Of a stretch of DNA of 64,000 nucleotides, positions 48,600-61,391 are shown one piece after another (the first letter of the stretch is position 1; every line of letters begins with the position of its first letter). The DNA lies in contig JANFOG010000005.1 in the NCBI GenBank assembly GCA_024336345.1, positions 620,001 to 684,000 of the forward strand. Reading direction: 5' to 3'. The notes under the pieces were generated by a model. It did not search any database. It had not been told where the DNA came from and worked only from the letters and a program-made list of their open reading frames with translations. A program made the translations under genes and the position numbers. The DNA comes from Mariannaea sp. PMI_226. Lineage: Eukaryota > Ascomycota > Sordariomycetes > Hypocreales > Nectriaceae.

Positions 48600-49456
48600 A
48601 TGGGCCCCCATCGAACTCACCTCATCATCATCTGCTGCCATGGCATCTGGCTTGGCGGAGCTTCTCGTGGTCAGGATGAAACAGAATGGCTGATCGCCGA
48701 CTTCCAGCGTGGGGAGACGAGCACCTTTATCGAGCATATCAAGGCTGGCGTGAAGGCACTTTCTCTCGATCGAGAGGAGGCGGCTCTCGTCTTCTCTGGG
48801 TAACTCTCGCCTTTTGTTTTTCCTTCTCCCGCGTTTAGTTTGAGGAGGGCAATCTTTTACTAACCTTCTCGACACGAATATAAAGGGGCTCAACGAGGAA
48901 GGAGTCACGTATATCCGAGGCACAGAGCTACCTCGATGTAGCAGTACAAAATGACTACTGGCATCTTTTGCCAGGTGGAACAACAGACGATGAGATCTTA
49001 GTCGAAGACCGAGCGCTGGATTCTTACCACAACATCCTCTTCTCGCTCACCCTCTTCTACAACCGCTTCCGAGCCTGGCCAAAGCAGATGACCATTATCA
49101 GTCACGGCTTCAAGAAGGACCGTCTTGTTGACGGCCATTGCACAGCCATTGGGTTCCCTCTCAACCGCGTGTCTTTTATTGGCATCGATCCACCGGGGAT
49201 GGCTGCGCTCGCTAGCGGAGGACGAGGGGGTGAGGGAAAGGAGGCTGCGATGAAGGGAGTGAGCATGGCAATGGGGGAGTGGAGGAGTGATCCCCACGGG
49301 AGGGGCGAGAGTTTGGCTGGCAAGAGAGAGAAGAGAAACCCTTGGGGTGTTTGGCAGGGAGTGTTTCCACCGGCCGTGAGAGATTGTGGAAGCTTGGTTG
49401 TGAAAGAGGAGGATGGCCAAGAAGTGCTAGATGAGGATGCTAAACGGCCTTGGTAA
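48600..49456 (+). CDS. DUF218 (YdcF-like) protein
   Basis: Two exons, 48600-48799 and 48886-49456, separated by an 86-nt intron, join in frame to 256 residues. The N-terminal strand HLIIICCHGIWLGG, then EWLIADFQRGET and, across the splice, VFSGGSTRKE followed by ISEAQSYLDVA, are the signatures of the DUF218 family (Pfam DUF218; the fold is that of E. coli YdcF, which binds S-adenosylmethionine). The second half carries the family motif ISHGFKKDR and the segment FPLNRVSFIGIDPP. No signal peptide or membrane span is seen, so a soluble protein is expected. The enzyme's substrate in fungi is not known. A glycine/lysine-rich insertion (SGGRGGEGKEAAMKG) sits near residue 190. The ATG at 48600 is preceded by CCACAAACATA, a good fungal context. 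Confidence 0.88.
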
Positions 49457-50382
49457 TCACGCAATAGACGATAAAAAAAAGGATACCATTTTCCCAAACA
49501 CGGTACGATTTCGGCGACATCTTCTGTGTGTTTCTCGCACAAATCTGTCAGGGCAGCATCAACTAAAGCCTGTCTCCGCGTTCGATGAAAGTGGAGTGGA
49601 AAGCACTCAATACCCTCAGAGAACGACGCTCCAGATTCCTGTTGATGAAGGCACCTTCATTATTTGTGAGAATAGGAAGACATAAATTGAGAGGTCAGGT
49701 AGATCGTCTAAATATCTTACCTGCAGATACCTCGACAACCGTCCCAGTAATAAGTTGCATACCCCTCAATTAGAAAATATTGATTTGCCTTGAACAGCAC
49801 ACAATCTTTATTGGGCCAAAATTGGACACTGAATGAACCTTGGGAGCAAGAATATCATGGAATCCAGACGACGACACACATTACTATGTATACAACCTAG
49901 GTAAGCCTTACTAAAAACCCTACGCCGTCTCCGTGTAGATAGATAATATAGGTATCGAAAAAAAAAGCCAACACATAAGAAGACAAATAAAAGAAGAAAA
50001 GAAAAAAGTACATCATATCAAAATATCGCCATGCTGCTCGAGAACAAAAGACTGCCTGCCCTAAAACGCCCGTCGCAGTAGTACGCCTATTCCCTAACAC
50101 TGTACCTCCAGTCCCAGGTCCCAAGCCCACTGACCTTGAAATATGTATCGGCTCTGAGCGTCGACGCTTCTCTTGTTCATTCTTTCTTTTTGTTGTTTCC
50201 CTTCATTCCTTCTGGGTAAGGAAGTCCCCGTTCATGGTCGCATGGTAAAAATCCCTCGTGAGAATTGAAGCCCTCTCAAAGTAAACTCCCAACTTCATTC
50301 CTTCTTCATTCCCCCTCACCCTCCAACCCCTTCGCGGTGCAGCGCAACTATCGTGTTTTAATGAGGGGCTCTTTTACGCCGC
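49457..50382. other. Convergent intergenic region, DUF218 gene and ICE2
   Basis: Likely two 3' UTRs. Rich in A and T, with A-runs near 49960-50010. No coding sequence recognised. Confidence 0.6.
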
Positions 50383-51729
50383 TTAATCCACTTTCCAGTG
50401 GTCATGTTCATCGGAGCCGAGATAGAGTTCGACTGCATATAGGACCATAGTCAACCCAACGTTAGTCCACTGCCAGGTGCTACCACCTACATCGCCGCCC
50501 CTCAACGTCCAGCCATCCGCGTCACTGGTGGAGAAATGTTGCAGAAGCAGGCTGGTGTACACGGCTATCAGGATGGAGGGTGAGAACCAGCTAAGGAAGC
50601 TCAGAAGCTTGTTGGCAGTCTCCGAGTCCTCCCAGTCAGGCTCTTCGATAATGGCCCGCGCACCTGAGTTGCGGATCGAGGGAATAATTCGCGTTGCGCA
50701 ATAAAACACGAGGAGACGGTATGTAAGAGAAATGATGACCGAAGGTGTGATGGTCTGGAAGGCGGCATAGAGGAGAGCCAAGGCGGAGTGCAGAGCTGTG
50801 GGGAGAGAGCCAAGCATGTGGAGGAAGGTGGAGTAAGAAGCCATGATGATGGGTGGGAGAGGGGGGATCTCGGGTTGAGAGCTGGCTTGATCAGGATGAG
50901 CGGTGTGGTCGGAAGGAAGGTAATCGGTGAAGATTTGGTAAACACAGAGGACAATGTAAGCGAAGAGGAGGGATGACTCGATAGGATTCCCTCGGCCGCT
51001 GCCAATACCAAAAGCGCAGAGGAAGACAGCTGTAGTCATGGTGATTCCAATCAAAGTCGCATCCATGTTGCTAATTTGAGGGAACTGGGCAACGCGCCAG
51101 AGGAAATAGACGGCGCTGGCCATGATGGAGCTTGAGAAGACAAGAAGGATAATCTAGAAACATAGTTAGTATGAGCATTCATGCGTGTAGGTTGGTAGTT
51201 TACTCACCACCCATGTATCACTTCGTCCTCGGTTGACAAGCCAGCGAGTGAGTTGCCCGGCAGCCTGGATGACTAGCAGCGTGCAGAAGCCCTCCAGAAG
51301 TTGGAATACGGGTCCCGAGTATCTCAGCAAGTTATCCCAACCGCCGAGCGTGACCGTTTCGACCAAGCCTCCCTTGCCGAATATCCATTCCGTCCAAGTT
51401 GTGCTTTTGGTCTGGAATAAGCCCCCGAGTGTTCGCTCCACCCAACCTGTGCTGCCTGCATCGACGGCGAACTGACTGAGAGCCCATATGAGAAGCGAGG
51501 GGATAATAATCCACTGGGCAGAACGTAGGAAAGCGGAGACGAGGAAGCGAGAGGGTGATTTCTCAGGCGTTATAAGTTCGAGGGTGGAGTAGAATATGTA
51601 AAAGAAGAAGAGGGCTAGGCTGTATGCCAGCCCGCTATCGCGGCCACCGACATCGAAGGCGACTGGTATAGAGAGAACGATACTGAGCAGGAAGACTGAG
51701 CTGAAGAGTGCGCGGAATATCAACCACAT
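50383..51729 (-). CDS. ICE2: ER membrane protein ICE2
   Basis: A multi-span endoplasmic-reticulum protein of 430 residues that in yeast helps maintain cortical ER, lipid-droplet contacts and phospholipid synthesis. Two exons, 51208-51729 and 50383-51153, are separated by a 54-nt intron; the splice joins SDTWVV in phase to IILLVFSSSIMASAV. The start MWLIFRALFSSVFLLSIVLS followed by FDVGGRDSGLAYSLALFFFY is characteristic of the Ice2 family (Pfam ICE2). About nine hydrophobic segments alternate with short loops, consistent with a polytopic protein; the loop at about residues 270-290 (SDHTAHPDQASSQPEIPPLP) is the longest soluble one. The end reads YLGSDEHDHWKVD. The DUF218 gene converges on its 3' end. 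The family match is by recognition; no frameshift or truncation is seen. Confidence 0.9.
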
Positions 51730-54700
51730 CGGTGCGGCAGAATGGCTGGCGTAGGCCGCGCCGTGGGAGCGGGGGACAGTTGTAACGAGAGAATGGACTC
51801 GAGGATATGGAGGAGCGTCGATTGTTCAGAGGCGGTACATTCAAAGTGTACGGCAGGAGAGGTATCGTTTGATGAGCAAAGGAGGAAATCTATCTTCTGA
51901 TAGACATCGAAGAGATATGGCACATTGGGGTTGGTGGATATATGAGCTCTTGGTCGTTCCGCCGATAATCGAAATGCACGATGGGAAGTGTTATCGCGTA
52001 GTCAGTTGTCATATGTCGAATACCGAGGCGAGATGGCACGGGTAGGTAGCTAATAAAGATCGAAGAGGGAGCCGTGTCGCAGAATGGGTGGGCGGGAAAT
52101 GGGCTGAATGACCACTTTGATTACCTCAGGTACCCAGCGTAGTCTGCCTGATAAGGTCGGTACCTTAGGTCGTCACTAGAGCTTGGTGGTATTATTTTTT
52201 GGACGTGGGCGTTGCTTTCTGATGGTGGTGACCTAGATCCGCCAGGCAAGGAAAGGTGGCTAAATCACCTGCATAGGGTGCAGCTAAATTTTGCCTTGTT
52301 ATCGTTATCTTCACGTGTCAATATCGTGGCCAGCGACTTTCGTTACTTGCGAGGTAGGCACGTCTAGCACTAGTGTCGTTTGCCCTGTTGCCAATATCTC
52401 CGTGCACTAGACTCTATAAGTAGGTGTCGAGTTATATTATGAAGAATTTACCTATTTCTCAACGGCTACAGGTGTTTCTTTTGGTCTGGACACGTTTCTG
52501 TGAAACTCCCGTGTCGGGGATTCACTAGCAGCGCGAAGGACAAAACAACACTGCGGGCTGGGTGTGAGACAATTGAGCAAGACACTTCTCTAGCTGGCAT
52601 AGGAAAGAGCCATTAGAATGATTCTGCCCTCGGACATCACGTCATCCAGGCATGGTAAGACTAGGGAGCATCATACGGCAGGTGGACAAGTACGCCATGT
52701 GCCCTGTGAATTGCAAAAGCAATAATCTGCCTTACGGGACACACGCGACAAGCAACCCCAAATTATCCCGAGGAGTGAATCTCCTATCTCTCGAGCATAG
52801 AGGGATAATTGATTTTTTTATATATTTTAGCGTCGTCAATTAGCCGTACCCGGGAATCATTTTGTAGCTGTTATGCTAGTCTACTCTGTGATACTTTGGA
52901 GATGTGAAGACGATGCCGTTGAAGTCAGGTTTGGCTATAGGGTAGGTTACACTGTATCGGGTATTTCCTGTCAAATGTTATGCCCAAATTATTGTTATCA
53001 TGTCACTAAGTTACGTGCTATTCTAGTATTATTGTATCGTTGCTCTATTTCTATGAGTATTCGCCATGATCTTTGATGATTTAAGTGCTGGGGATTTTTT
53101 GCCACTTATTCGGGGGTGGAAGCTCATTTATTCACCATGAGACAGCAGGGCATTCTATAAGAGAGGCAAGCAAAATGCCCTGTTGAAGTCAACTTTACCG
53201 AGGAGATATCTGGTAACAAGGCGACTCTGCAAACTCAGCAAACCCCCCAAAAAAAACAAAATAATCTCAATGAATTATATCGCATAGCCATGCTTATTTT
53301 ATTATTCAGATCCAAAGTGTCGCTCAGCCACATCCTGTCATGGACTGGATGCCTTGTAACGGCACGTGATGGGGAAGATGCATAATAAAAATCCCGAGAC
53401 CCGCTTCCACGTACAGATTGACTCCACGTCAGCTGAGCCGCACACAAACCTCACTCCTCCATCATCAAAATTTCTCCTCCCCAAACTGGTGGCCGGATCG
53501 CCCGAATCTTCTCTCCCCTACGGACCGATGCGATTAAATACCGCGTATTTCGTTACCTGAAAAGTGCATCCGAATCTTCCTGCCAGAATACACGTTGCTT
53601 TCCGCGTCCACTTGCCTTTTACGTCTTGCCATGTCCCTAAACCATTTCACATATGTAGCAAGTGCTGCCTTTGTTCCATAGAAATGACATACTAGTGTAT
53701 GATACCTGGCAACCCCTTTCCCATAGTATATCGAACAAGTGTTCATGTGCTTATATAGCCTCGTATGCACATACCATACGCGAGATGGTATCGTTGTTAC
53801 GATGTTGGTGGTGATGGGTGCGCTGAGGACAGACCTCATTTTCCGGGTGGAGAGAATTGCGCGATGCTTCTCAACACCACGAAATATCGCCAATGAGGGA
53901 AACACGGTGCATAGCCGGGACCTGGCGTGCAGTGGCAGCGGCGCTACCATGTTGGCCAGTTGCCAGCTGCCGTCGTTTGGGTTGGCCAACCACGACGCCT
54001 TCAATACCCTCAACACGCTGGGCACGATGCCAGCCACCACCGCCGCACCACCACCGCGCCCCTTCTCGCCTGACGGACGGCAAATCCTTTCACCGAGAAG
54101 GGGACCAGAGGAGATATCCTTATATATCCAAAGTTCAGAAACAGTCATCGGGGGAGCAGAAGGCGCCGTGGTAAGCGGTCAGGTCAAACTGCTCAGCCCG
54201 GAGGACTTGGGCGCCAAAGGACCAGGTTCGATTCCCGACTTGACAACAAAAAACCGACGACAACCCCCGACGACAACCCGAGCGACAGAGATGTAGTCCC
54301 GATTCAACTCGGGGCGAACTCTTTTGTCACTCGGACTCTCTTTTTGAAGTTTTGCTACTAATTCGAATATTCCCAATATGGAGTTTTAGCACGCATACAA
54401 CGATTCACCATACTGAATTCAACTTGGAGAGATATCGGTGGTCTGATGCTAGAGAGAAGATAACCTATGTTTTGTTGCTCATTTTATGATGCAAGGAATT
54501 GACATAGCACAATCAGCTAAATGATATTCAAGAAGAGACAAAAGTCCCAAAGACAGAAAAAAAAAGAGAAATAAAGAAAAATGAAAATTATGACTGCATT
54601 TCATCCCCCGAGGTGATGTGAGTTTCGTCCGATACTTTCGTCTACGAACGCGAGGGATGACAAAATACGCGTGCCAAAGCGCTGTGACCAGGAGCATCCA

Positions 54701-57700
54701 TTTCCGTGCATCCAAGCTGCCGCCAAACCACCCCCATGCTGCCGTAGCATAAAAGAAACGGAAGCGATGACTAAAACTAGACAGACCCAACAAGCCCGCC
54801 CAGCGTCCCATTCTACACTCAGCCATTAATAGCTGTGGACTTTCCATGTCGCGTGGTATAGGCTCTCTAGTAGGTAAGGTAGTTATCCGTACCCTACCGT
54901 GTAATCCAGGATAGCAAACAAGCCATGATCGCTGGCATTAAACCCAAGCTATGCCTTGGACGTGGATAGCCCGTTGAAATCAAATCATCGTTCCACCACG
55001 AACTGTGAACTCCCCGAGCTCACGGTCCAGCGTTGGAGCAATGCTCCCAGAGCCACTTGCAATTTGGCTAGTACCGGCACGCAAGCAAGTCAATTCTTCT
55101 ACGTGGTAATAGGAAACCCCCCGTAACTTAAGACGTTAGGCAATGCGATAGTTGAATTGGGTTGGGTATCAAGCCCCAGACCTGGTCACGAAGAAGCAAA
55201 ATAAACGAACAAGGCGAAAACAAAGAGACAAGGCTCCTTGGGGATGAAGTTCGAACGGAGTCCGGACTGCACTTCCAGGCATGTCTCCTAGGTTGTCCCC
55301 TCTCCGGATTTTAGTGGCCCAATCAACCGAATCAACAAGATGCAAGGAGTAGCTCATCAGCAGGCAGATACAATTCGCAGTGGTGTGACTAGCCATTAGT
55401 GCCGCTCACGTCAAAATACAGCTGAAGCATCTCATCACTGGTTTGGTTTGTCCACCGGTAGTCTGGCAAGTCGGGGCCCTTCCGCCACAGACTATGGCTT
55501 GTTTCCATCGATATAGGCTGCACAGTGTCGTCCATACCCAATGTATCGAAGTGGGACATGAAATCTCTGATGCGAGAGAGACTAAAAAACGAGACAAACT
55601 CCCCGAGATGTGAAGTGCAATGGATCCCCCAGAGCCAAAAAGGGCCGGAAATGAGGGCTCCACGTGCGACGAAGCGTGGCGACTATCTGTGGCGAGACCC
55701 GGACTACCCCATTTGTTGTCGGAGGCGAGACGCTTTTTCTTACCATCGTGAGAGGAATTTGACGATGTGCTCCCCGACACTATTCCGTCCCAAGAGCAAT
55801 AGGCCACCCAGAATAAGCTTAAAGCCCCAGCACCAGCTCTTGTGCTAGCCATAATGACTCTCATAAACTCCCCCGCATATGGGGGTTGGTAAGGAAGACT
55901 CGTTTGCAGTTGTTCTCTCCTACCTGTGGACGTAAAATGAGAAAGAGCCGATTCATAAATGCAATTGTCCAATTTTTGAAATAAAATCTTTCGGGCGCTC
56001 GATCCATCAAGTACCGAAACATGCGATCCCAAAGGTACCTTCGTACTTGACCCGCACTGAAAACCCACCCCGATGGTCCGCCACAATGTTCTCTTTCTAG
56101 CGGGAATGACGTCTTTTCAGCCTCTGGTGATGCGACAAGAGGCCTTGTTTTTCTGTTGAAAGTGGGCATTGCCACTAGCACGTTTTGCCGTGTTGAATTT
56201 GACTTACATTATTGACGGTTTGTAAGTTTTGTCCAGCCTTCAGAGACTTACTTAATGCCACTTTTGTGTGAGGGGCCCTCCCATGCTTATCTTCGAGTTG
56301 CGCCGGCTTGGTCAGACAAGAGGAGTGAAAAATAGCCAAAAAATCCAATTCAATCCAATTAAAATCTTGATGGAGTCGTTAACTCTTGTGCGATTGCGTG
56401 CTCTCTTGTCGTCGCCAGCCCTTCATAATGGTTTCGACAGGAGAAATAGTCTCGAGACATGGGGGCCAGGTTGCCATATGCTCCAAAGGAATGTGTTGTT
56501 AGAATATGTACCCGGTCTGCATGGTAGTGCTTGTACAAGCATCGTGCGGTTTGGTTCCGTTGTTGGATAACTTAGCGAGCTGATCCCAAAGAGTGTTGGA
56601 CTTCTCCAACCAGAATGCCTGTTTATTCCTGCGACCAGCAGATATCAGCTAGGCCGCAGGGTTCCTCGCAGATACAGTAGATGATCGTCTACACTCCTGG
56701 AAGTAATCAGACACCCACACCTTGTCAAGCGCATGTTTCGTTACCTCCAGGCGACGACTTCTCCTCAAGTAACCCCCACCCTTTCGGGAAAGGCGACCCA
56801 ATCAACACATTCGAAGGCGATTCCTCTCGTTCCGCTCCGCCCCTCCGTGTTGCTTCTCCTCTATCCATTCTGATGACCATAGACGAGAGGCCTCGAAATG
56901 CATGGAATTGCAGCGGGGTTTGCCAAGGACTTTGAGATGAGATTTTTGACTAAAAGAGAAGCGCGATACGCGATGATGCAATAGGTAGCAATTGGATGAC
57001 TATGGCTCTCTGGGTCGTCGGCGGCCGGAAGTTCGGCATTTGGCGCGGCGTGGAGGGTTGGCGGAGGGTTGGCGGAACAGGGTCAAGGTGAGTGGGTCTT
57101 TAATCCCTGGTGGCCTTCCGGATATAGAGATAGTTGGTGATGATCGAGGGTTCACGATGTGATGGTCTCCCGTTTTTTCTGCAGCCTGACGATCAGACAA
57201 GTTAGTTCACTCAGAAATTAGTACTGGGGTCAAGGAGGCGATTGCTGAAGATTGAGACCAGCCCAACCAAATAAGCCTAACTTTGAGATGTTGTACAGGG
57301 GCGGAACCTGTGGAGACTGTGGTTCCTTTGCCTTGGAACACAAACTCGAAGGTGTCTCTTTATAATATCCATAGTATGGGAGACAATAGTCCGAACTGCA
57401 CACCCAATACCCACACTTATTAGAGTCGTTTTTACTCCAACTTCAACGGGGGTGCATAGAGAGGTCTAAGGCTAATCGGGCAGACACGTTTACTCTGACT
57501 TGCCAGCCGGTTGCGTGACGACATTTGCTAGCCCCAAAGGTGTGCGAGCAGCTGGAAAATAGGTGTCATCCTTGAATGTTAGTCCCTGTATGCGTCCATG
57601 TCCGCGGGTGTTGTCCATGTGGATGTAGTGAGCATGGTTCCGCCTCGAGTTCCTTATAACGTCGGACTGGCCCCAGTTCTCAATAAATCGAATATTCTTT

Positions 57701-57865
57701 CCCATCTCGTGTGGTGCTTTGATGATCCTCGAGCTTAAATGGGGGAACTGATTTCAAGTCATTACTTTTAAAATATTCTGTCTCTTGAACGGCCTTTAGT
57801 CACCACTTCACCCATTCAGACATAGAAGAAAAGGGAACTACTCACTCAACACTTCCTCCCACAAT
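51730..57865. other. Gene-poor stretch, about 6.1 kb
   Basis: No family-level match. Its first few hundred bases should contain the ICE2 promoter. A lower-GC patch lies near 52600-53100. A sequence with a perfect match to the RNA-polymerase-III B-box consensus (GGTTCGATTCC) is at 54225-54235, listed separately. A 226-codon minus-strand frame at 55406-56086 opens at a TTG and has no recognisable motif. The last few hundred bases are presumably the promoter of the transporter at 57866. Confidence 0.5.
54178..54245 (+). other. tRNA-like remnant with B-box match (uncertain)
   Basis: GGTTCGATTCC at 54225-54235 fits the B-box consensus. GTCAGGT (54178-54184) can pair with ACTTGAC (54238-54244) over seven positions with one G-T wobble, like an acceptor stem. 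The part between does not fold into a normal anticodon arm, and only three of the five T-stem pairs form. It could be a decayed tRNA, a piece of a tRNA-derived SINE, or coincidence. Confidence 0.2.
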
Positions 57866-59578
57866 ATGTCTGAGAAATCCGACCTCAAGGCTGCCAGCCC
57901 CGACCCCGAGCCAGCTGTGAGTACTCTGCCATACTCACGCTGGGCCTCCATTTTCGGCGGACCTGATGTCTGGATTGGCCCCCGAATCGCTGGCTTGCCT
58001 GATTTTGCCAAAGATTCAGATAGCGAAGAGTCGAGCCAGGCCATCCTGAACAAACAGATCGAGGCCGAAAACGGAACCGATATCCAATACCGAACATGCT
58101 CGTGGCAGAAGACTGCTGCTCTGCTCTTCAGCGAGTACATCTGCCTTGCCATTATGAGCTTCCCTTGGTCATATAGCGTGCTGGGCTTGGTCCCGGGCCT
58201 GATTCTGACCGTGTTCGTTGCGGCCACAGTTTTGTACACGAGTCTTGTTCTGTGGAAATTCTGTCTCCGCCACCCTGAAGTTCGCGATGTCTGTGATCTT
58301 GGCAAGATGCTTTTCTGGGGCAAGGACTGGGCCTGGTGGGGAACTGCTATTTGCTTCGTTCTCAACAACACCTTCATCCAGGTAAGATAACATTGTGTCA
58401 TTTGTCGAGAAATGTAGATTTTTCTTACTTTGACGTAGGCTCTTCATGTGCTTGTCGGAGCCAAGTATCTGAACACCATGACCGAGTCCGATGATATCGG
58501 CCACTGCCGTACTGTCGTCTTTTCCGTCGTGACGACTATCATTTGCTTCATGTTCTCCCTCCCTCGAACCTTCGACATGATGTCAAAGCTTGGAACGGCG
58601 TCTGCTATATTTACTTTTATCTCCGTCCTCCTCGCCGCAGTTTTCGCTGGCGTTGAAGGAAAGCCAGCGGGATATGACCCCCTCAAGCTGGGTGAGCCCA
58701 TTGTCACGGCGTTCCCTGTCAAGGGCACGACCTTTGTCAACGGCATGTCCGCTTTCCTCAACATCAGCTACACTTTCATCGGTCAGATTACGCTACCCAG
58801 TTTCATTGCTGAGATGCGCGACCCTCGGTAAGCGATGTTCCCAAAGCATAAAGATGAGAGAAGAGAAATTGACCATAGCGTAGGGAATTCCCCAAGGCTC
58901 TCTGGGCCTGCACGATCGGCGAAATTTTCGTCTTCAGCATCGTTGGCTCCGTCGTGTATGCTTACTCTGGTAACCAGTATGTCACTGCACCAGCGTTCGG
59001 CTCCCTCCACACCGTATACAAGAAGGCTGCCTTCTCGTTCATGATTCCGACCATCATCTTCCTGGGATGCCTGTATGCCTCTGTGACGGCTCGTTTCGTC
59101 TTCTTCCGCGCGTTCCGCAACTCGAAGCATCTTCACAGCCATACTATTGTCGGCTGGGGTTCGTGGGCCGGTATCTTGCTGATCACTTGGATCTTTGCCT
59201 TCATCATTGCCCAGGTTATCCCCTTCTTCAGTGCCCGTAAGTATTCCGGAACCTCAAGATTCAATTGCTGGAATTGCAAGTTCTCTAACATTTATGTGCA
59301 ATACAGTACTCTCTGTTATGTCATCGCTATTCGACTCGTGGTTCGGCTTCATCTTCTGGGGCGTGGCCTATTTCCGCATGCGCAGCGTAGATAAGACAGT
59401 TGGAAGAAAACACAACGTCATCACTGACTGGTTTGGAATTATTGTCAACATCTTCCTCATCGGTTGTGGTATTCTCTTCCTCAGTGTTGGAACATACGCC
59501 AGCGTCCAGAGCATCATCGACCAGTACGAAGCTGGAGCGGTGTCGGGCGTGTTTTCATGCGCCAGCAATGGAATTTAA
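57866..59578 (+). CDS. Amino-acid transporter, AAAP family (Mtr-like)
   Basis: A polytopic plasma-membrane or vacuolar permease of the amino acid/auxin permease family (Pfam Aa_trans), the group of Neurospora Mtr, which imports neutral aromatic and aliphatic amino acids. Four exons, 57866-58381, 58439-58827, 58884-59236 and 59307-59578, with introns of 57, 56 and 70 nt, join in frame to 509 residues. A soluble N-terminus of about 75 residues is followed by TWQKTAALLF-like entry (CSWQKTAALLFSEYICLAIM), then repeated hydrophobic spans. SYTFIGQITLPSFIAEMRDP, the usual central motif of fungal members, straddles an exon boundary. About eleven spans can be counted. The substrate cannot be told from the sequence. 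Its own promoter lies in the 6-kb gene-poor stretch upstream. Confidence 0.9.
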
Positions 59579-61391
59579 ATAGCATGCGAGTATTGTGTTA
59601 CTTTGAGTTTTTAGTTGATACCTCTTTTGGCCATGAATGATGACTGCCAAACAACTACCATATGTATACTGTGTACCGCTGTGATTTCGCTTGCATTATT
59701 GTGGCGTATTTTTGAGACTTGTCGTTGTATATTGATACTTCTTCCTCTCAAGCATGGTGGAGGAAGTGCAAACATGCAGCCGTAGAAGTTGAGAGAGCGA
59801 CGACATGAACAGGGTGAAGGAAGATGAAGGACATGAAGTCAAGTTAAGCATGGACATGGTGTTCCTCGTGAACAGCCTCAAGCTAGGAAGCGCCACCTCC
59901 CACCCCCTTGCCAAGAGTGCCGAGAAAGCAGGCGGGCGCAAGCTTCTCACCTTCCCACCCATTTAAGCTTGATCACCGTCAGGATAGGAACCCGCGCCCG
60001 CATTAGAGGAGTGCCACGATTGGACAAGCCTATTAGTATAGTTCTGGTACCTAGGTAAGGTACAATACCTCGTGACTAGTACGTAATTACTGAAATCAAT
60101 CAACGACATGCCCATTCCATCAATTGCTGATTGCTTTCTCTGTCGGATGAGATAGAAGGGTTGAAGCAATTGGCTGGCGGACTAGGCCATGCACACCAGT
60201 CATTTTCACATGTGATGGGACGATTCCCCTTCTGGTAGTATCCTTCAAGACTCAAGACAAGATGACGCACCAATTGACCAAGACTCAATTATCCTGGCCC
60301 AATTTGGGGGGCGACTTCTGCACTGCTGAGCCAAGCGATTGGTAATGGAGCTTTATGAGACTGCATCCAATCCATATCCTTCGGGTGTATGTATGGTGTG
60401 TAGGTGTCTATCAGTTATGAATCATTTCACCAGACAGACAACGAGTATCATCTTTCGTGGTTAATCCAACAGGAGAGAACCAAGGTGACGATCTTTGAGA
60501 TACATGTGGCTACAATAGATATAATTATGTAGAAACACTCAAAGGAAAACGAAACTTCTGTTTCTCCAATCAGTTGCTTCTCAAATATTCGGTGTATAGT
60601 CCTGCTGCTTGGCATATCTAGAATACAGTGGCATGATGTAAAGAGACAACGGCACAAAAATACTTCCCACCACTCGGAAAAAAAGAGAGAGAAAAAGAAA
60701 AGAAAGCAAAAGGTGGAGAACCCAAAAGAAAACAAAACACATCTCAACAATCAACAAACAAAAATTCCAACAACTACCGAAAAATCGTAACATCTGACGG
60801 TAAATCTTGGGAATCTATGCTCATCTCCGGAACCCAACGGCTCCGGATCGCACCACTTCCCCGCCCTCCTCCGAAAAGCTGTGGTAAGGTTGGGTCCGTC
60901 ACTTTACACTGCCACGCAGCCGGCGCAGTCCCTGCAATTGGCTCATTTGCCCTCCTCAGTCCCCGCATCACGACCTCCTTGTGTGTGAGTGTGGGTGAAC
61001 AGCCTAAGAACAAAACGGCTGCTTGCTGTCTCCCCTGGAAAACTGGCCTTCCCCCCCTAAAATTTCACCGCCCCTCAGGGAAGACCGCTTCGTTGATTGG
61101 GCCCAGCTGCAAAGCTGTCCCGCCCGTCGCATCTCAGGTAATGCAATCCACCAAACACCTAAGCAGGGAGTTTCCTAACAGGAGTTTTTGTACAGTGCCT
61201 TTTTGTGTCATCTCTTTCGTGTCCGTATTCCCAATTCGACTTTTTGCCCTCTCTCACCTAGACTCCTAGGATTTTTTTCGCTCGTTTCCATCCTGTTATC
61301 CTCAGACTCTTTTTTCTTTCATCTGAGTTAGAAAGTCATTCGTACTGTTATTCGATACACTGCGAAAAGGGGAGAGACCGAGCTTGAGACC
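59579..61391. other. Intergenic region and leader of the desaturase gene
   Basis: About 1.8 kb. It contains a GGTACCTAGGTAAGGTAC patch at about 60047, T- and A-rich patches near 60660-60760, and a C/T-rich block from about 61150 that is probably the core promoter and 5' UTR of the gene at 61392. Open frames such as 60817-61269 carry no family features. Confidence 0.55.

Noticed and set aside
53739..54296. 185-codon plus-strand frame
   Set aside because: It overlaps the tRNA-like remnant and an opposing frame of similar length; no family resemblance.
55406..56086. 226-codon minus-strand frame
   Set aside because: It opens at TTG, has no recognisable motif, and its composition does not resemble the real genes here.
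60817..61269. 150-codon frame before the desaturase
   Set aside because: It lies in the likely promoter and leader and shows no conserved motif.
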